This document shows, piece by piece, positions 11,590-23,165 of a stretch of 64,000 bases of DNA. A model generated the notes under the pieces. The model searched no databases. It was not told where the DNA came from and saw only the letters and a list, made by a program, of their open reading frames with translations. The DNA comes from Zeus faber (lineage: Eukaryota > Chordata > Actinopteri > Zeiformes > Zeidae). Numbering within the stretch: the first letter of the stretch is position 1; each line of letters opens with the position of its first letter. Location of the stretch: positions 8,772,087 through 8,836,086 of the forward strand of contig OY482865.1 in the NCBI GenBank assembly GCA_960531495.1. Reading direction: 5' to 3'. Position numbers and translations under genes: made by a program.

Positions 11590-12175
11590 AAGGAGCCAGC
11601 GCGAAGGAGAGGGAGAAGGAGAAAAAAGAAAGGGTGAAAAGGAGAAGAGAAAGGGATTGGAGGGAGAGGAGGAGGAGGAGGAGGAGAAAGGCGAGAAAGG
11701 AGACGTACCAAAAGGAGGAAGAGAGGGGGATAATGGTGATAGGAGAAGAAGAAGAGGAGAGGAAAGGAGGACGGAGAGGAGGAGGAGGACGAGGAGGAGT
11801 GGGACGAGGAGGAGGGCGACGAGGAGGAGGAGGACGGGGAGGAAGAGGAGGAGGAGGAAGAGGAGGAGGACGGGGAGGAAGAGGAGGAGGAGGAAGAGGA
11901 GGAGGACGGGGAGGAAGAGGACGAGGAAAAGGAGGACGGGGAGGAAGAGGAGGACGACGTGGAGGAGGAGGAGGAGGGGAGGAAGAGGGAGGAGCACAGA
12001 ACGGAGAGCTGTAGCGGGGTGGAGAGAAATACGAAAGGGAACGAAGGGAAGCGAAAAAGAAGAGGGGGGGGGGAGGAGGAGAGCGAAAGAGAGAGAAAAG
12101 GAAGAAAGAGAGAAAAAGCGGAGGAGAGAGGACAGGAAGTCGGCGCAGCTGGCCGATGGGAAAAAAAGGAGCCAA
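11590..12175 (+). repeat. polypurine tract, GGA/GAA-rich
   Basis: Almost 600 bases with few pyrimidines on the plus strand, built on GAGGAGGAG, GAGGACGGG and GAAAGAG. All frames on both strands stay open for long stretches, giving false Arg/Gly/Glu-rich and Pro/Leu/Ser-rich proteins. Confidence 0.9.
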
Positions 12176-12310
12176 TTTGTTAAAGGACACAATGAGGAAA
12201 CGACCCACCACACATCATTATAAGACAACATTTTGGGATGTTTTATTATATATCACTATGATGTATGTGAACTATTAAAATGGTTTTAACACAGAATATA
12301 TCCCCGCAAT

Positions 12311-12471
<161 letters not shown>

Positions 12472-12691
12472 TGGCTATCTTAAGCTGCTGATGACTTTCG
12501 GTCCCAGAAAGAACTTTGGGGGAAAAGTTCCACATCTCTCTATTCTCCCTAAATACACCAATCAAAACATTCCAATGTATGATGGTGTGTCTCTGCCTTG
12601 GCTCATGTTTGTATTATTGTGTGAATATATGCATGTGTGTGCGTGTGTCTGTGTGTGTGTTTCTGCCTCTATGTCTATATAAGTGCATAAA

Positions 12692-12696
12692 TGTGT

Positions 12697-12746
<50 letters not shown>
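12692..12746 (+). repeat. (GT)n microsatellite
   Basis: A pure GT run of about 55 bases. It lies 220 bases from a compound (CA)n(TA)n on the same strand, so purine/pyrimidine alternation changes sides. Confidence 0.97.
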
Positions 12747-12748
<2 letters not shown>

Positions 12749-12934
12749 GGCACGTGTGTTTTGTTTGTTAAATAGCCTATTTGTAGGTTTAGGGAGTCGG
12801 TTAGTCAGTCTTAATGCGGGGAAACTAATTAATCAGTTTAACGCTGCAATTAACGATCCGTAGCTTGTGGAGCTAGTTCTGTCAGACAACTCGACGGCGC
12901 CGCGCCCTTCCACGCCCTTATTTGGTCGGCCTAC

Positions 12935-12985
12935 CTGCTCTGCTGCCCGCTTTGCTTGCGCGCTCCCTCCACCTCCCCCCGGCAT
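12935..12985 (-). other. candidate alternative first exon, Gly-rich N-terminus
   Basis: The minus strand has ATG followed by 16 codons (MPGGGGGSAQAKRAAEQ) and then a donor-like GTAGGC (GT at 12934-12933). An inverted CCAAT box (CTATTGGATAG, about 13011-13021) and a TATA-like AATATAAGC (about 13040-13048) lie upstream. Mammalian caldesmon has an alternative short Gly-rich N-terminus that ends in Gln and splices to the same second exon, so the resemblance is suggestive. However, the segment ends in phase 0 and the second exon needs phase 2, so as written it would not read in frame. A CArG box (CCTTATTTGG, 12916-12925) lies just inside the donor. Confidence 0.2.
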
Positions 12986-13227
12986 CCAGCTGTTGGGCTC
13001 CACTGTTCTATCCAATAGGGGGACTCTAGCCCATCACGCTTATATTTCCAACTGAATAATTTTGAGATTGCGAGCTCATAATACTGTGTGAGCACTCTTC
13101 TGTAAGCCCAGGGAAAACAAACACACCAACAAACACACACACACACATGTGCACACAATATGGACATACAGAAATACCCATACACACATAAATACAGAAA
13201 GCCTCCATCCCTTGACGCAGATCCAAA

Positions 13228-13251
13228 TATTGACAGACACACACACACACA

Positions 13252-13290
<39 letters not shown>
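13228..13290 (+). repeat. (CA)n microsatellite
   Basis: (CA)n with one CCCAC interruption. A shorter (CA)n lies at 13132-13147. Confidence 0.97.
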
Positions 13291-13292
<2 letters not shown>

Positions 13293-15548
13293 GTCCTTAT
13301 TCAGTAAACACTTATTACGATAGTAAGGCATCTGCCATCTTCACAGCCATATTCTCACATGGCGCAGCACGGAGGCAGCATATGGTTTCCACTTCTCTGT
13401 AAATATTGATTATCTCGGCGTATTGGCAGAGAAGGAAAACAACGTTAAAGGGGTGGAAGATGTTGAGATGCAATCTTTTCTCCGGGAGCTGCAGCTGCCA
13501 ACTGGAATCAATGAATTACCGCCGCACGGCGCAAATAAACACTTTATGGAGCGACTCCCGCGGAGACCCAAACCTTCGCTCAGACTCAGACTGTCATGAA
13601 GTCGCTGTCTGTTTCATTCATTCATTTATGGGGCTGGGTAATGATCACCAACACCAACAATAACTGCAGACAATACAATAAGAATGTCTCTTTATAAGTG
13701 TTAATATAAATCCACAGAAAACCATCCAAACCCAAAATCCAATCCAAAGAAATCTATCTATAATTTTCAATAATTATCTCACTATAAAGGCAGGAATCTC
13801 TGTCTGTCCTGCGTGCAGTATCGACTTTGGTGCAGGCGGAGCTCCGAACAGCGAGCCGTGCGCGGCAGCGGGGCCGGGCTTTAGGGCTTTGCGACGGAGT
13901 CACTTACATCCGCAGTGCAGCCTTTTTGAAAGGGCACTGCCCTCAGTCCAACAAAACACACATTTATTTTTACTGTATGTTTATTATTATTATTATTATT
14001 ATTATTAGTTTATGTTTATTATTGTTATTATTACAATCTTGAGTTTTACTTCTGGCTCACTGATGCTCAGGAGATTCACATCTTTACGCAGGTTTTTATA
14101 ATTTGGTATCGGACTCCACAGCACGCTTCCCAACAGAACAGTACTGAAGCAATTTGGCCGCCGCCATAAAATGTGAATTATTTAAAAACTATTATTTTTA
14201 TTTTTTTTTTCCGGCCCGCTCGGTCAGTCCTGCAAGGCGGTTTTACGAATTCCAATTCACCTTCCTACCAAACGCTGGAATCCCCACACAACACAAAACC
14301 CGGCAAAATGACACAAAACCTTTTTGTCTGTTGTGTTGGATGCCCGAGCAAACTGCCCCGACGTGCGCTGTAGCCAAAAAAAAACACAAAAAAAACACAA
14401 AAACAAAGCGGTGCCAAGAGTTGTGCAGAACGATAATAAATAATAAATAATAAATAATAATAATAATAATAATAACACAAAATCCGAATGTATTACATTT
14501 GTATTTGGCGAGCTCGCTCAGTTTCCGATGGCGAGTAGAAAAACAGCCATGCCGCCAAGTCACGATAATGCATATGTAAATGTAACTTTTAATTATGTAA
14601 ATATGATTTTCACTGAGCTTACCTGGACACAAGTGGAAAGGACACAGATCTATGAAACAAAGTTATTTGCCTGGGATAAAATACCCTCTGGGAAGTGTCT
14701 TATTCATCATTCACACACTCAGCCACATTATTTCCGCTGCGTTGGTATTGTACGACAGGCTGGAAATGATGTTTACTGTAAACGCGGCGCGTCGCGGTCG
14801 GCCCTCACGCATGACGGACGGTTTTCTCCGCGGTTCGGCCGTGAGCGCCGTCGATTCCCCCGCGACAGGAAGAGCTATTCCACCTGCTCCATCCACCAAG
14901 GTGACGACGACGCACATATTTTCACATAATCGCAATTACGACGACGCCCGATGAGAACATTTTTGCCCATTTTTGTCGGTGCAGAGTTATACGCCCTGTT
15001 CTCCCGCACCCAAGCGGAAATCCGGCGTAATGAAAAACTGGTCGCAGCTTTTTTTTTGGGGGGGGGGGTTCCGACAGTGACCTTGGCCGCCATCTGAACC
15101 CTCGTCTCATCCACCACCCACCGCCGTCCTCATACGGATGGACCCCAAAAAAAAAACCTATTAAATGTCCCGGCTTGGCACGCTATAAATCAAGACGGGG
15201 CCGGGGGTGGCCTCTTTCAACGATTCTTCACCAATGAGTGTGATTTTAATTTTTTACACTGAAGAGGGGTTTAATCAATCTCTCCCCCATTTCGAATTCG
15301 ATCCACTCGAGCTACACGACTACCTGGGTGGAGAGAGAAAAAAAAAAAAAAAAAGCGAGAGGCGAGAATGAGAAGGTCAAAAAGGACAAAGGGAGGGAGA
15401 GACGGCGGTTTAAAAACGAGTCTGGTTACTCGATCGGTCGATGTTTATCGGCCGCTCCTTCTCTCCCAGCCATGGGACACGCGGGGCGGCGCTATTTGCT
15501 GAGTGACATTTTAAAAGCCTTGAAAAGAGTCCAAGCTCTATTAAAGTG

Positions 15549-15580
<32 letters not shown>

Positions 15581-15863
15581 GGTTCCAATTTGGCATGGAG
15601 TTCAGAGGAGGTGCGCAGGGTTCAGCTCCACAACGCCCGGCTGCTGCGTCAGCCGAGGGCGTCCAAACGCGACTCCAGCCATTGTGATTCTACGCGGCGA
15701 CAACGCCGGCCCCTCCGGTGGGGTAGGGGCGGCGCGCCCACGATTTACAGCTGAAGTGCGGCTCTTTGATTCCCTATTAAAGTGGCGATCCGTAAGATTA
15801 CGCCGTCTCAAAAATCACATATTTGACGCTTTATTTGGCCGGGATAAGAAACAACCATTCAAT

Positions 15864-16687
15864 CAGGGGTGCAACAACTCACCGACCGCTTTTAACGCTG
15901 AAGATGCGACTACATCAATACGCGGACCCCTGGATCGATCTGAATGTACCGGTCGATTGCCGCGATTCTAAAGTCACCAGTCGGTGGACCGAAGCTTTCC
16001 TGCTGATTCTACTTCAGTGTAAACTAAACCGCCCGCAGTAAGCGACGCATCCAGGGTCATTACAATAATATATATTACTATATCAGAATCACAATATATT
16101 AGATATTATTTTATCTAAATGCCATAAAGTAATAAAATACTTGGGATACCCTGGTCTACTATGAAACATATCTACTTGAAGGTAAGCATTGCCACTTTTG
16201 GAATCAGAGTTTGTTTATTTTTGCCAGGTACATTTACATATACTGGCGATTTCTTCTGGTGAGGTTTGGTGCGCGTCAAGAAAGGCCATACGCATTCAAA
16301 AATAAAAAGCTTAACAGTCTGGAAAAAAAGGAGAATAAAAGTAATAATAAAATACAATAGGATAAAAATAAATAATTACAATTAACATGTCAGATATATA
16401 TCTATAATAATATGTATATAATACACAGTATATAATTTGCCCAAAAAAACCCCACAGAAATAGTCAGGTACTTAAGATATACTTTTATAGAATTGGCTTA
16501 TTTTCATTTATAATGGAAAAAAATATATCTGTATTAAACAAAGAAGTGTTAGTTAAGAAGTGTATCAGTTGGCATCGAATCGCATCAAATCATTCTGTAT
16601 TAAAATGTATCGTCCCTGAATCCTATCGTGGCCAACGCATCTGGATAGGTATCACATCGTCTTGTAAGGGAGAGATACACACCCCTA
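15864..16687. mobile_element. hAT-like element with CAGGGGTG/CACCCCTA ends
   Basis: The left end CAGGGGTGCAAC and right end CACACCCCTA form short inverted repeats. Flanks CATTCAAT (15856-15863) and CATTCAGT (16688-16695) agree at 7 of 8 positions, as expected for an aged hAT target-site duplication. The interior carries ATCGAT-rich segments common in fish hAT copies. There is no coding capacity. Confidence 0.6.
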
Positions 16688-16852
16688 CATTCAGTGTATT
16701 TGCGCCATGCATATGCTCTATCGTTTCCATTGTTGGCGGCGGGTTCCGCCGTTCCCCGGCAAAAATGCAAAGAAAGGGAAAAGTTTGAAATTTGATAAAG
16801 CGGCGTGGAACGTTGCGCTCAGTAAACTGTGGACGTGGATGAACAAAGATGG

Positions 16853-16872
16853 ACAGACAGACAGACAGACAG

Positions 16873-16925
<53 letters not shown>
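16853..16925 (+). repeat. (GACA)n(GATA)n microsatellite next to first coding exon
   Basis: (GACA)n then (GATA)n ends 17 bases from the donor side of the first cald1 coding exon. The array is therefore in the intron immediately after the donor. Confidence 0.97.
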
Positions 16926-16942
16926 CAGGTTCAGGTTCTCAC

Positions 16943-17019
16943 CGCTCTGCCTCAATACGCATCTCCTCCCGTTTCTGCCTCCTCAGCTCCCTGCGCCGCT
17001 CGAAGTCCGTGTCCTCCAT
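16943..17019 (-). CDS. cald1: caldesmon 1, first coding exon (start codon)
   Basis: This exon encodes the N-terminus of caldesmon, an actin-, myosin- and tropomyosin-binding regulator of smooth muscle and non-muscle actomyosin. The minus strand reads MEDTDFERRRELRRQKREEM followed by RIEAER, almost the same as the start of mammalian caldesmon (MDDFERRRELRRQKREEM then RLEAER). This conserved basic segment is the myosin-binding end of the protein. The exon begins at 17028 after a pyrimidine-rich acceptor (TTCCTCCTCAG), leaving 9 bases of 5' UTR (GGCGTAACC) before ATG at 17019-17017. It holds 25 full codons plus CG, and the donor GTGAGA is at 16942. The ATG has C at -3 and C at -1 with G at +4. 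The final CG joins G of the next exon to make Arg26, matching the mammalian junction. Because an acceptor lies just upstream of the ATG, an upstream non-coding exon is required. Confidence 0.93.
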
Positions 17020-17667
17020 GGTTACGCCCTGAGGAGGAACGTCAACACACGCCGCCATGTTAGTTTACAAACAGACAGGAAGGAAGGGAGCGCAGAGGGG
17101 AGAGCTCGGACATAAACCGCCGCCCCTCCCACCGGAATGTTGTCAAAATGGATGAAGTGCACAAGTCGACCCCGTCCAGAGGATGGAGCAATTGACAACA
17201 CACTCCAATGCTACTATTATAAACTACTATGATAAAATAAACTACTATACTGTATACTATACTATGAAACTACTCAGGATGTGTGTTGATTGTGCAGAAT
17301 GAAATCCAAAGACGGAATAAGGTATCACGTCCATCTTATCTCATATATCACAACTCTCTCATTTAGGGCGGGGTTTAGGGGCGGGACCTCACCGTTCCAT
17401 TTCGGTCCGATCCGACATTAATGAGATGGTTTAACGCTACAAAGTCGGATATATTTGCAATTCCTCAGACGTCAATTAAGCAAAAAAAAAAAAAAAAAAA
17501 AAGTCACGCAACAAACTCCGTATGAATACAGAAATTAAAACCTTTCAATTTGTTTGTGGTGGGACTTCATTCAAGCGGTAAATGGCTGCATAACTCCCAG
17601 ACAAAGTATGGATGTGACAATTTTCAAATCGATTCAGAAAATTGAATGGAGTTGAATGAGAGCATTG

Positions 17668-17701
<34 letters not shown>

Positions 17702-17819
17702 GTTATTATTTTTTTTTTTTACCCAGCCCCACTCCACTGTACCATTCCACCAATGTGACAACAGGAAAGGAAACAGTGTTACTACCAATGCCAGACTCCC
17801 CCTCCAGAGACACAGAGTC

Positions 17820-18220
17820 CTGGAAAGAGAGAGAAGAGAGAGGGGGGGGGGGGGTAGAGATAGAGGCAGAGAGAGGGAGAGACAGAGGGGGAGGGGTAGA
17901 GAAAGAGAGAGAAAGAGGGGGAGAGAGAAAGTGGGGACAGAGAGAGAAAGGTAGAGAGAGGAACAGAAAGAAGTGGAGAGAGAGAAATAGAGGGAGAGAG
18001 AGGGAGAGGGAGAGAGATGGTGAAAGAGGGAGAGAGAGAGGTAGAGAGAGGGAGAGGTAGAAGTAGAGCGAGAGAGAGAGGGAGACAGAGAGAAAGAGAG
18101 GGGGGGGAGAGAAGTCGAGAGAGAAGTAGAGAGAGAAAGGTAGGGCGAGGAACAGAGAGAGAGGTGGAGAGAGAGAGAGAAGTTGAGATAGAGAGAAAGG
18201 CAGAGAGAGTGGTGGAGAGG

Positions 18221-18264
<44 letters not shown>
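17820..18264 (+). repeat. polypurine tract, GAGAGAGG-rich
   Basis: About 440 bases of GA-rich purine sequence ending in pure (GA)n at 18225-18262. Open frames are artefacts. Confidence 0.93.
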
Positions 18265-18840
18265 AGAGCAGAGCAGAGTGCGTGGGTCAAGAGCAGCCAG
18301 CACAGGATGTTAACTCCATCAGCCAGGAGCACTCACACTAAAAATACGAGGGTACATGACGGCGGCGTCGGACCACCCAGGCGCCGGGGATCTTCCCAAA
18401 TCTGTCGCTATATCTACTGACCCTTACTAAAACCAGCAGAAAAAGCCGAAGGAACGTTCGAGAAAGAGAACGAGAACGAGAAAGAGAACGAGAACGAGAA
18501 AGAGAAAGCAAACAGCCCGGTCGGGGCATCGACTCAATTTTTAGCGCGACAGTTCGGACGCCCTACGATAACAAGAGTGACCGTTCCGAAATGGAACAAA
18601 ATGAGGAAGTGCTGACGTGCTCTACCTTGAATTAATGCTTTTTTTTTTTTTTTTTGTTTTTCCTTTTTCTAGAACGAGCATCCCACAATGCCTCTGTGCT
18701 TGTCAGCAGGGGGGCGGCGGCGCTCGCAGTCCCTGCAACAGTCCCCCCGCCGTCTTCCCTCGGCCGACGGAGAAGGCAGGCGCCTGTTCTTTCCCCTCCC
18801 CGCTCCTCCCTCCTTTTCTTTCTTTCTTTCCCTTGTGTTT

Positions 18841-18842
<2 letters not shown>

Positions 18843-18890
<48 letters not shown>

Positions 18891-18901
18891 TCTCTCTCTG
18901 C
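18843..18901 (+). repeat. (CT)n microsatellite
   Basis: A pure TC run of about 55 bases with one CCCTC interruption. Confidence 0.95.
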
Positions 18902-19690
18902 TTCCTATCTCCGCGGCCTCTCCTCTCACACTGTTTACGAAGCTGTCAGGGCTGGGCCAAACTCCGCGCAGAGAGATGGAAGGCTCCCTCGTCCGGTTTC
19001 CTGAGTGAAAACTGGAGCCGGGTCATAATTCCCTATTATTGCTTCACCCAAAAAAAAAAAAAAAGAGAGAGAGAGAGAGAGAGATTGGCTCTGATGTAAT
19101 GCGTCACGTGGCTTTAAAGTGGTCATTCCCACCGTTATTTTGTGAGATAAAATCTCATATTCGATACCGAGTTAAGAAACTGCCATTCCATGTATTTGCG
19201 TTGCGCATGTGCTCCCCTTTGCGCCGCAAACATCGATGGCGGGGGTCTCCGCCTTTCCCGGCGGTGATGCCAGGATGGGAGGAACGCAGGAAGCCACAGT
19301 GAGTTTGCGGCGTAGCCGGTCGTCAAAGGGTTGCCGACAAATCGACCGATCCAAAAGAAGGCAAACTTTCGAGAAAGAAAAAGTCACTTAAAGTGGAAGT
19401 AGAAGGGAGGACGAGGGTAAAGCCGGACGTTGAAAAGGAAAAACAAACAAACAAAAAGCAAAACATGGCGCTTCCTTGTGGAATTCTGGGACTTGGAGTG
19501 TAATCCATTGCAGGATCTAGAACGAGGAGCCGGAAGAATCCGAATGCCACAGGAATGACGCTCATTCGGGAAACTTAAATAGTAGTGGTAGTCCTGAAAT
19601 CAATCCAAGTTTTCCAAGAGTCTGCTAGAAAGCAACATCTGGATAAACTCCATTATTTACAGGGAACAATAAAGTTCACCAATTCAATCT

Positions 19691-21372
19691 GTGGTTGGTT
19701 GGTTTTTTTGGTTGTTTGATGTGTTGGTTGGGTGGTGTGTTTCTTGGTTGGCTGTTTGGTGTGTTGTTTGGTTGGCTGTTTGGTTGGTTGTTTGGTGTGT
19801 TGGTTGGTTGTATGGTGTGTTGGTTGGTTGTGTGGTGTGCTGGTTGGTTGTTTGGTGTGTTGGTTGGTTGTGTGGTGTGCTGGTTGGTTGTTTGGTGTGT
19901 TGGTTGGTTGTGTGGTGTGCTGGTTGGTTGTTTGGTGTGCTGGTTGGTTGCTTGGTGTGTTGGTTGGTTGTATGGTGTGTTGGTTGGTTGTATGGTGTGT
20001 TGGTTGGTTGTTTGGTGTGTTGGTTGGTTGTATGGTTGTTTGGTGTGTTGGTTTGTTGTTTGGTGTGTTGGTTGGTTGTATGGTGTGTTGGTTGGTTGTT
20101 TGGTGTGTTGGTTGGTTGGTTGGTTGGTTGGTTGTTTGGTGTGTTGGTTGGTTGTTTGGTGTGTTGGTTGGTTGGTTGGTTGTTTGGTGTGTTGGTTGGT
20201 TGTTTGGTGTGTAGGTTGGTTGTTTGGTGTGTTGGTTGGTTGTTTGGTGGGTTGGTTGCTTGTTTGGTGTGTTGGTTGGTTGTTTGGTGTGTTGGTTGGT
20301 TGTATGGTGTGTTGGTTGGTTGTTTGGTGTGTTGGTTGGTTGTTTGGTGTGTTGGTTGGTTGGTTGTTTGGTGTGTTGGTTGGTTGGTTGTTTGGTGTGT
20401 TGGTTGGTTGGTTAGCTGATGTGTGGTTGGTTGGTTAGTTGGTGTGTTGGGTGGTTAGTTGGTGTGCTGGTTGGTTGGTTGGTTGGTTGGTTGGGCGTCT
20501 GTTGTTTTGTGTTGGTTTTGGTGTGTTGTTTGGTGTGTTGGTTGGTTGTTTGGTGTATTGGTTGGTTGCTTGGTGTTGGTTGTTTGGTGAGTTGGGTTGG
20601 TTGGTGGATTGGTGGTTGGTCTGGTGGTCGTTGGGCGTTGGTTGTTTGGTGTTAGTTGGTTGTTTGGTGGATTGGTGGTAGGTTGGGTGGTTGTTTGGTG
20701 TTGTTTGTTTGGTGTGTTGGTTGGTTGTTTGGTGTTGATTGTCTGGTTGGTTGGTGGATTGGTGGTTGGTTGGGTGGTTGTTTGGTGTTGTTTGTTGGTG
20801 TGTTGGTTGGTTGTTTGGTCTGGATTGTTTGGTTGGTTGGTGGAATGGTTATTGTTTGGTGTTGTTTGTTTGGTGTGTTGTTTTGTGTTGATGGATTTGT
20901 GGTTGGTTGGATGGTTGTTAGGTGTTGGTTGGTTGGTGTGTTGCCGGTTGGTTGGGTGGATGTTTTGTGTTGGTTGTTTGGTGTGTTGGTGGTTTGTTGG
21001 GTCGTTGTTTGGTGTTGGTTATTTGGTGGACTGGTCGTTGTTCAGGGGGTTGGTTGGTTAGGTGGTTAATTGGTTGTTTGGTGGATTGGTTGGTTGGTTG
21101 GTTGGTTGGTTGGTTGGTTGGTGGATTGATTGGTTGGTTGGTTGGTTGGTTGGTTGGTTGGTTGGTTGGTTAGGCGGTTAATTGGTTGTTTGGTGGATTG
21201 GTTGGTTGCTTGCGTGCTTGCTTGCTTGGTGGATTGATTGGTTGGTTGGTTGGTTGGTTGGTGGATTGATTGGTTGGTTGGTTGGTTGGTTGGTTGATGG
21301 ATTGATTGGTTGGTTGGTTGGTTGTTTGGTTGGTTGTTTGGTTTATTGGTTGTGTTGGCTGTGTGGTAGTTG
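19691..21372 (+). repeat. G/T-only minisatellite, 20-bp unit
   Basis: Nearly 1.7 kb made of GGTGTGTTGGTTGGTTGTTT and shorter GGTT/GGTTGGTGTT variants. The plus strand is almost free of A and C. All three plus frames stay open for long stretches (WLVGCLVC-type), which is an artefact of composition. Close GG pairs could form two-tetrad G-quadruplexes. Confidence 0.95.
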
Positions 21373-22539
21373 GGGAAAAACTGACAATGGACGCTGAAAC
21401 CTTTTCCAATCAGAACGACTTGGGAGCCCGCGCTAAAAAGGTGGAGCACTCTGGAAAAAGACCCCCGTTTGAAGGGCAAACAAACAGAAAGGGACAGAAA
21501 CTCTCCGAGAAAGACACCTGAACGTTAACCTCAGATGTACAGAAGGCTTGCGTTAACCGGAACACACCGAAACCAGCAACATGAAATAAAGACACACTTA
21601 TATAAAAACTGGACTGTGGAATCCTTATTTAAAAAAAACCCCATAAAACTGACCTTTTTGATGCACCGTTACATACGTAGAACAACACATTTAAACAGAA
21701 CCGATAGAAGAACGTGCAGAAGGAAAGGAGAGGACAGAGGCTGGGTTGTTCCTTTTTAACCAAAATCCCATCAAGCAGGCCCGTCTGCCTACGATCAAAC
21801 CGTACCGCGAAAACAAGCACAAATGATTTTAGGGCAGAAATATTCCGAGCACCGCAAGAATTCCCTCTCTATGTTTAGACGCACAGTCGGTGTCATTTTC
21901 TTTTAGGGCAAGGGAGGGTTGGGGGGTTAAAATGGCAGTTGGATCGCAGGCAATTGGTACGACTGTAATTAAGACAAAATGAGAGCAATAACTGAAACCC
22001 AAAAGGCCTGCAAACATCACATGTTTAATCACATACTTCCTAGAAGCACTGACGCCAAGGGAGACCGAGTTATTAGTGTTGCAATTATGCCAGCATATAT
22101 TTGAATCTATTGTTCACGAAAATAACCAAAAAACAAAAACAACCAAGAACTGCCCCGTATTGCGACACAACCACCTCGCGCCGGGACACAAACCTCTTTG
22201 GACGACTTTAAATGTCATGACTTGAAAAGCTTGAGTGGAGCTTTAGAAAAGCATTAGTAGCTTACTTTCATCGTTCTGCTTCACCGTTTATTTCACAAGA
22301 TAAAGCACAAGATACTGTGTTTCATTTACGGACAAGGTATTTTTTATTTTTCAGGTCCTTTTCATATTTATCTTCTTATCTTAATTTAGTTTATTTGGTT
22401 TTTCGGTGAGTTTGAGCTAATATTTGCTAATTATCATCATTTTCTAACTTTTCCATATATTGCCATTTTCTCAATGGTATTTTTATTGTATTGATTTATT
22501 ATTATTTTCGAACTTTTTTGATATGAGATGTTGAGACAA

Positions 22540-22690
22540 CGCATTTTTCCTCCAGGGATGAATAAAGTATCCATCTATCCATCCATCCATCCATCCATCT
22601 ACTGTATACATCCATCCCTCCATCCATCCATCCATCTATCTATTCATCCATCAATCCATCCATCAATCCATCAATCCATCCATCAAATCT
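22540..22690 (+). repeat. retroposon tail followed by (CATC)n
   Basis: TCCAGGGATGAATAAAGTAT followed by imperfect (CATC)n at 22570-22690. The form GGGATnAATAAAGTATC plus a tetranucleotide tail is typical of fish retroposons. Confidence 0.6.
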
Positions 22691-22997
22691 GTATTTCTTG
22701 AATGGGACAGTCAGGACGCACGTTTGACAAAACGATCACGCGGATAAACACAATCGTAGATAAAACGCGGAGGAATCGTTACGTAAAACACCAAAGTGAT
22801 GCACGACGTCTGGCAAAGTGGCGCTGGGGCGCCGAACAAACGGCGGCGGGGCCGCGGCGTTCTCCCGTGTCGGCGCGGGGCGAGACGAGACGCTACGCAG
22901 AGACGCTGCTCGGGAGTGTGGATATGGCCGGAGGGGACCACCCGCACTTCACCGAAGCCAACACGGGGGGAGATAATGTGTGTTTGTGTGTGAACGT

Positions 22998-23093
22998 GAG
23001 AGAGAGAAGGGGAGGGAGAGAGAGAGAGAGAGAGAGAGAAGGGGAGGGAGAGAGAGAGAGAGAGAGAGAGAGAAGGGGAGGGAGAGAGAGAAG

Positions 23094-23138
<45 letters not shown>

Positions 23139-23165
23139 AGAGGGAGAGTCCGCCGAGAGAGAAAT
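22998..23165 (+). repeat. (GA)n/GGGA purine tract
   Basis: Imperfect (GA)n with regularly spaced AAGGGGAGGG interruptions. Confidence 0.93.

Noticed and set aside
11439-12231. Arg/Gly/Glu-rich and Pro/Leu/Ser-rich proteins of about 190-250 residues
   Set aside because: Polypurine tract read on both strands in several frames. There is no conserved domain and no splice context.
17706-18332. Ser/Leu-rich and Arg/Glu-rich long frames
   Set aside because: (GA)n-rich purine tract translated on both strands.
19691-20655. Cys/Trp/Leu/Val-rich 'membrane proteins' of up to 247 residues (WLVGCLVC repeats)
   Set aside because: They are the 20-bp G/T minisatellite read in three frames. All frames stay open because the strand lacks A and C, so TAA, TAG and TGA cannot form easily.
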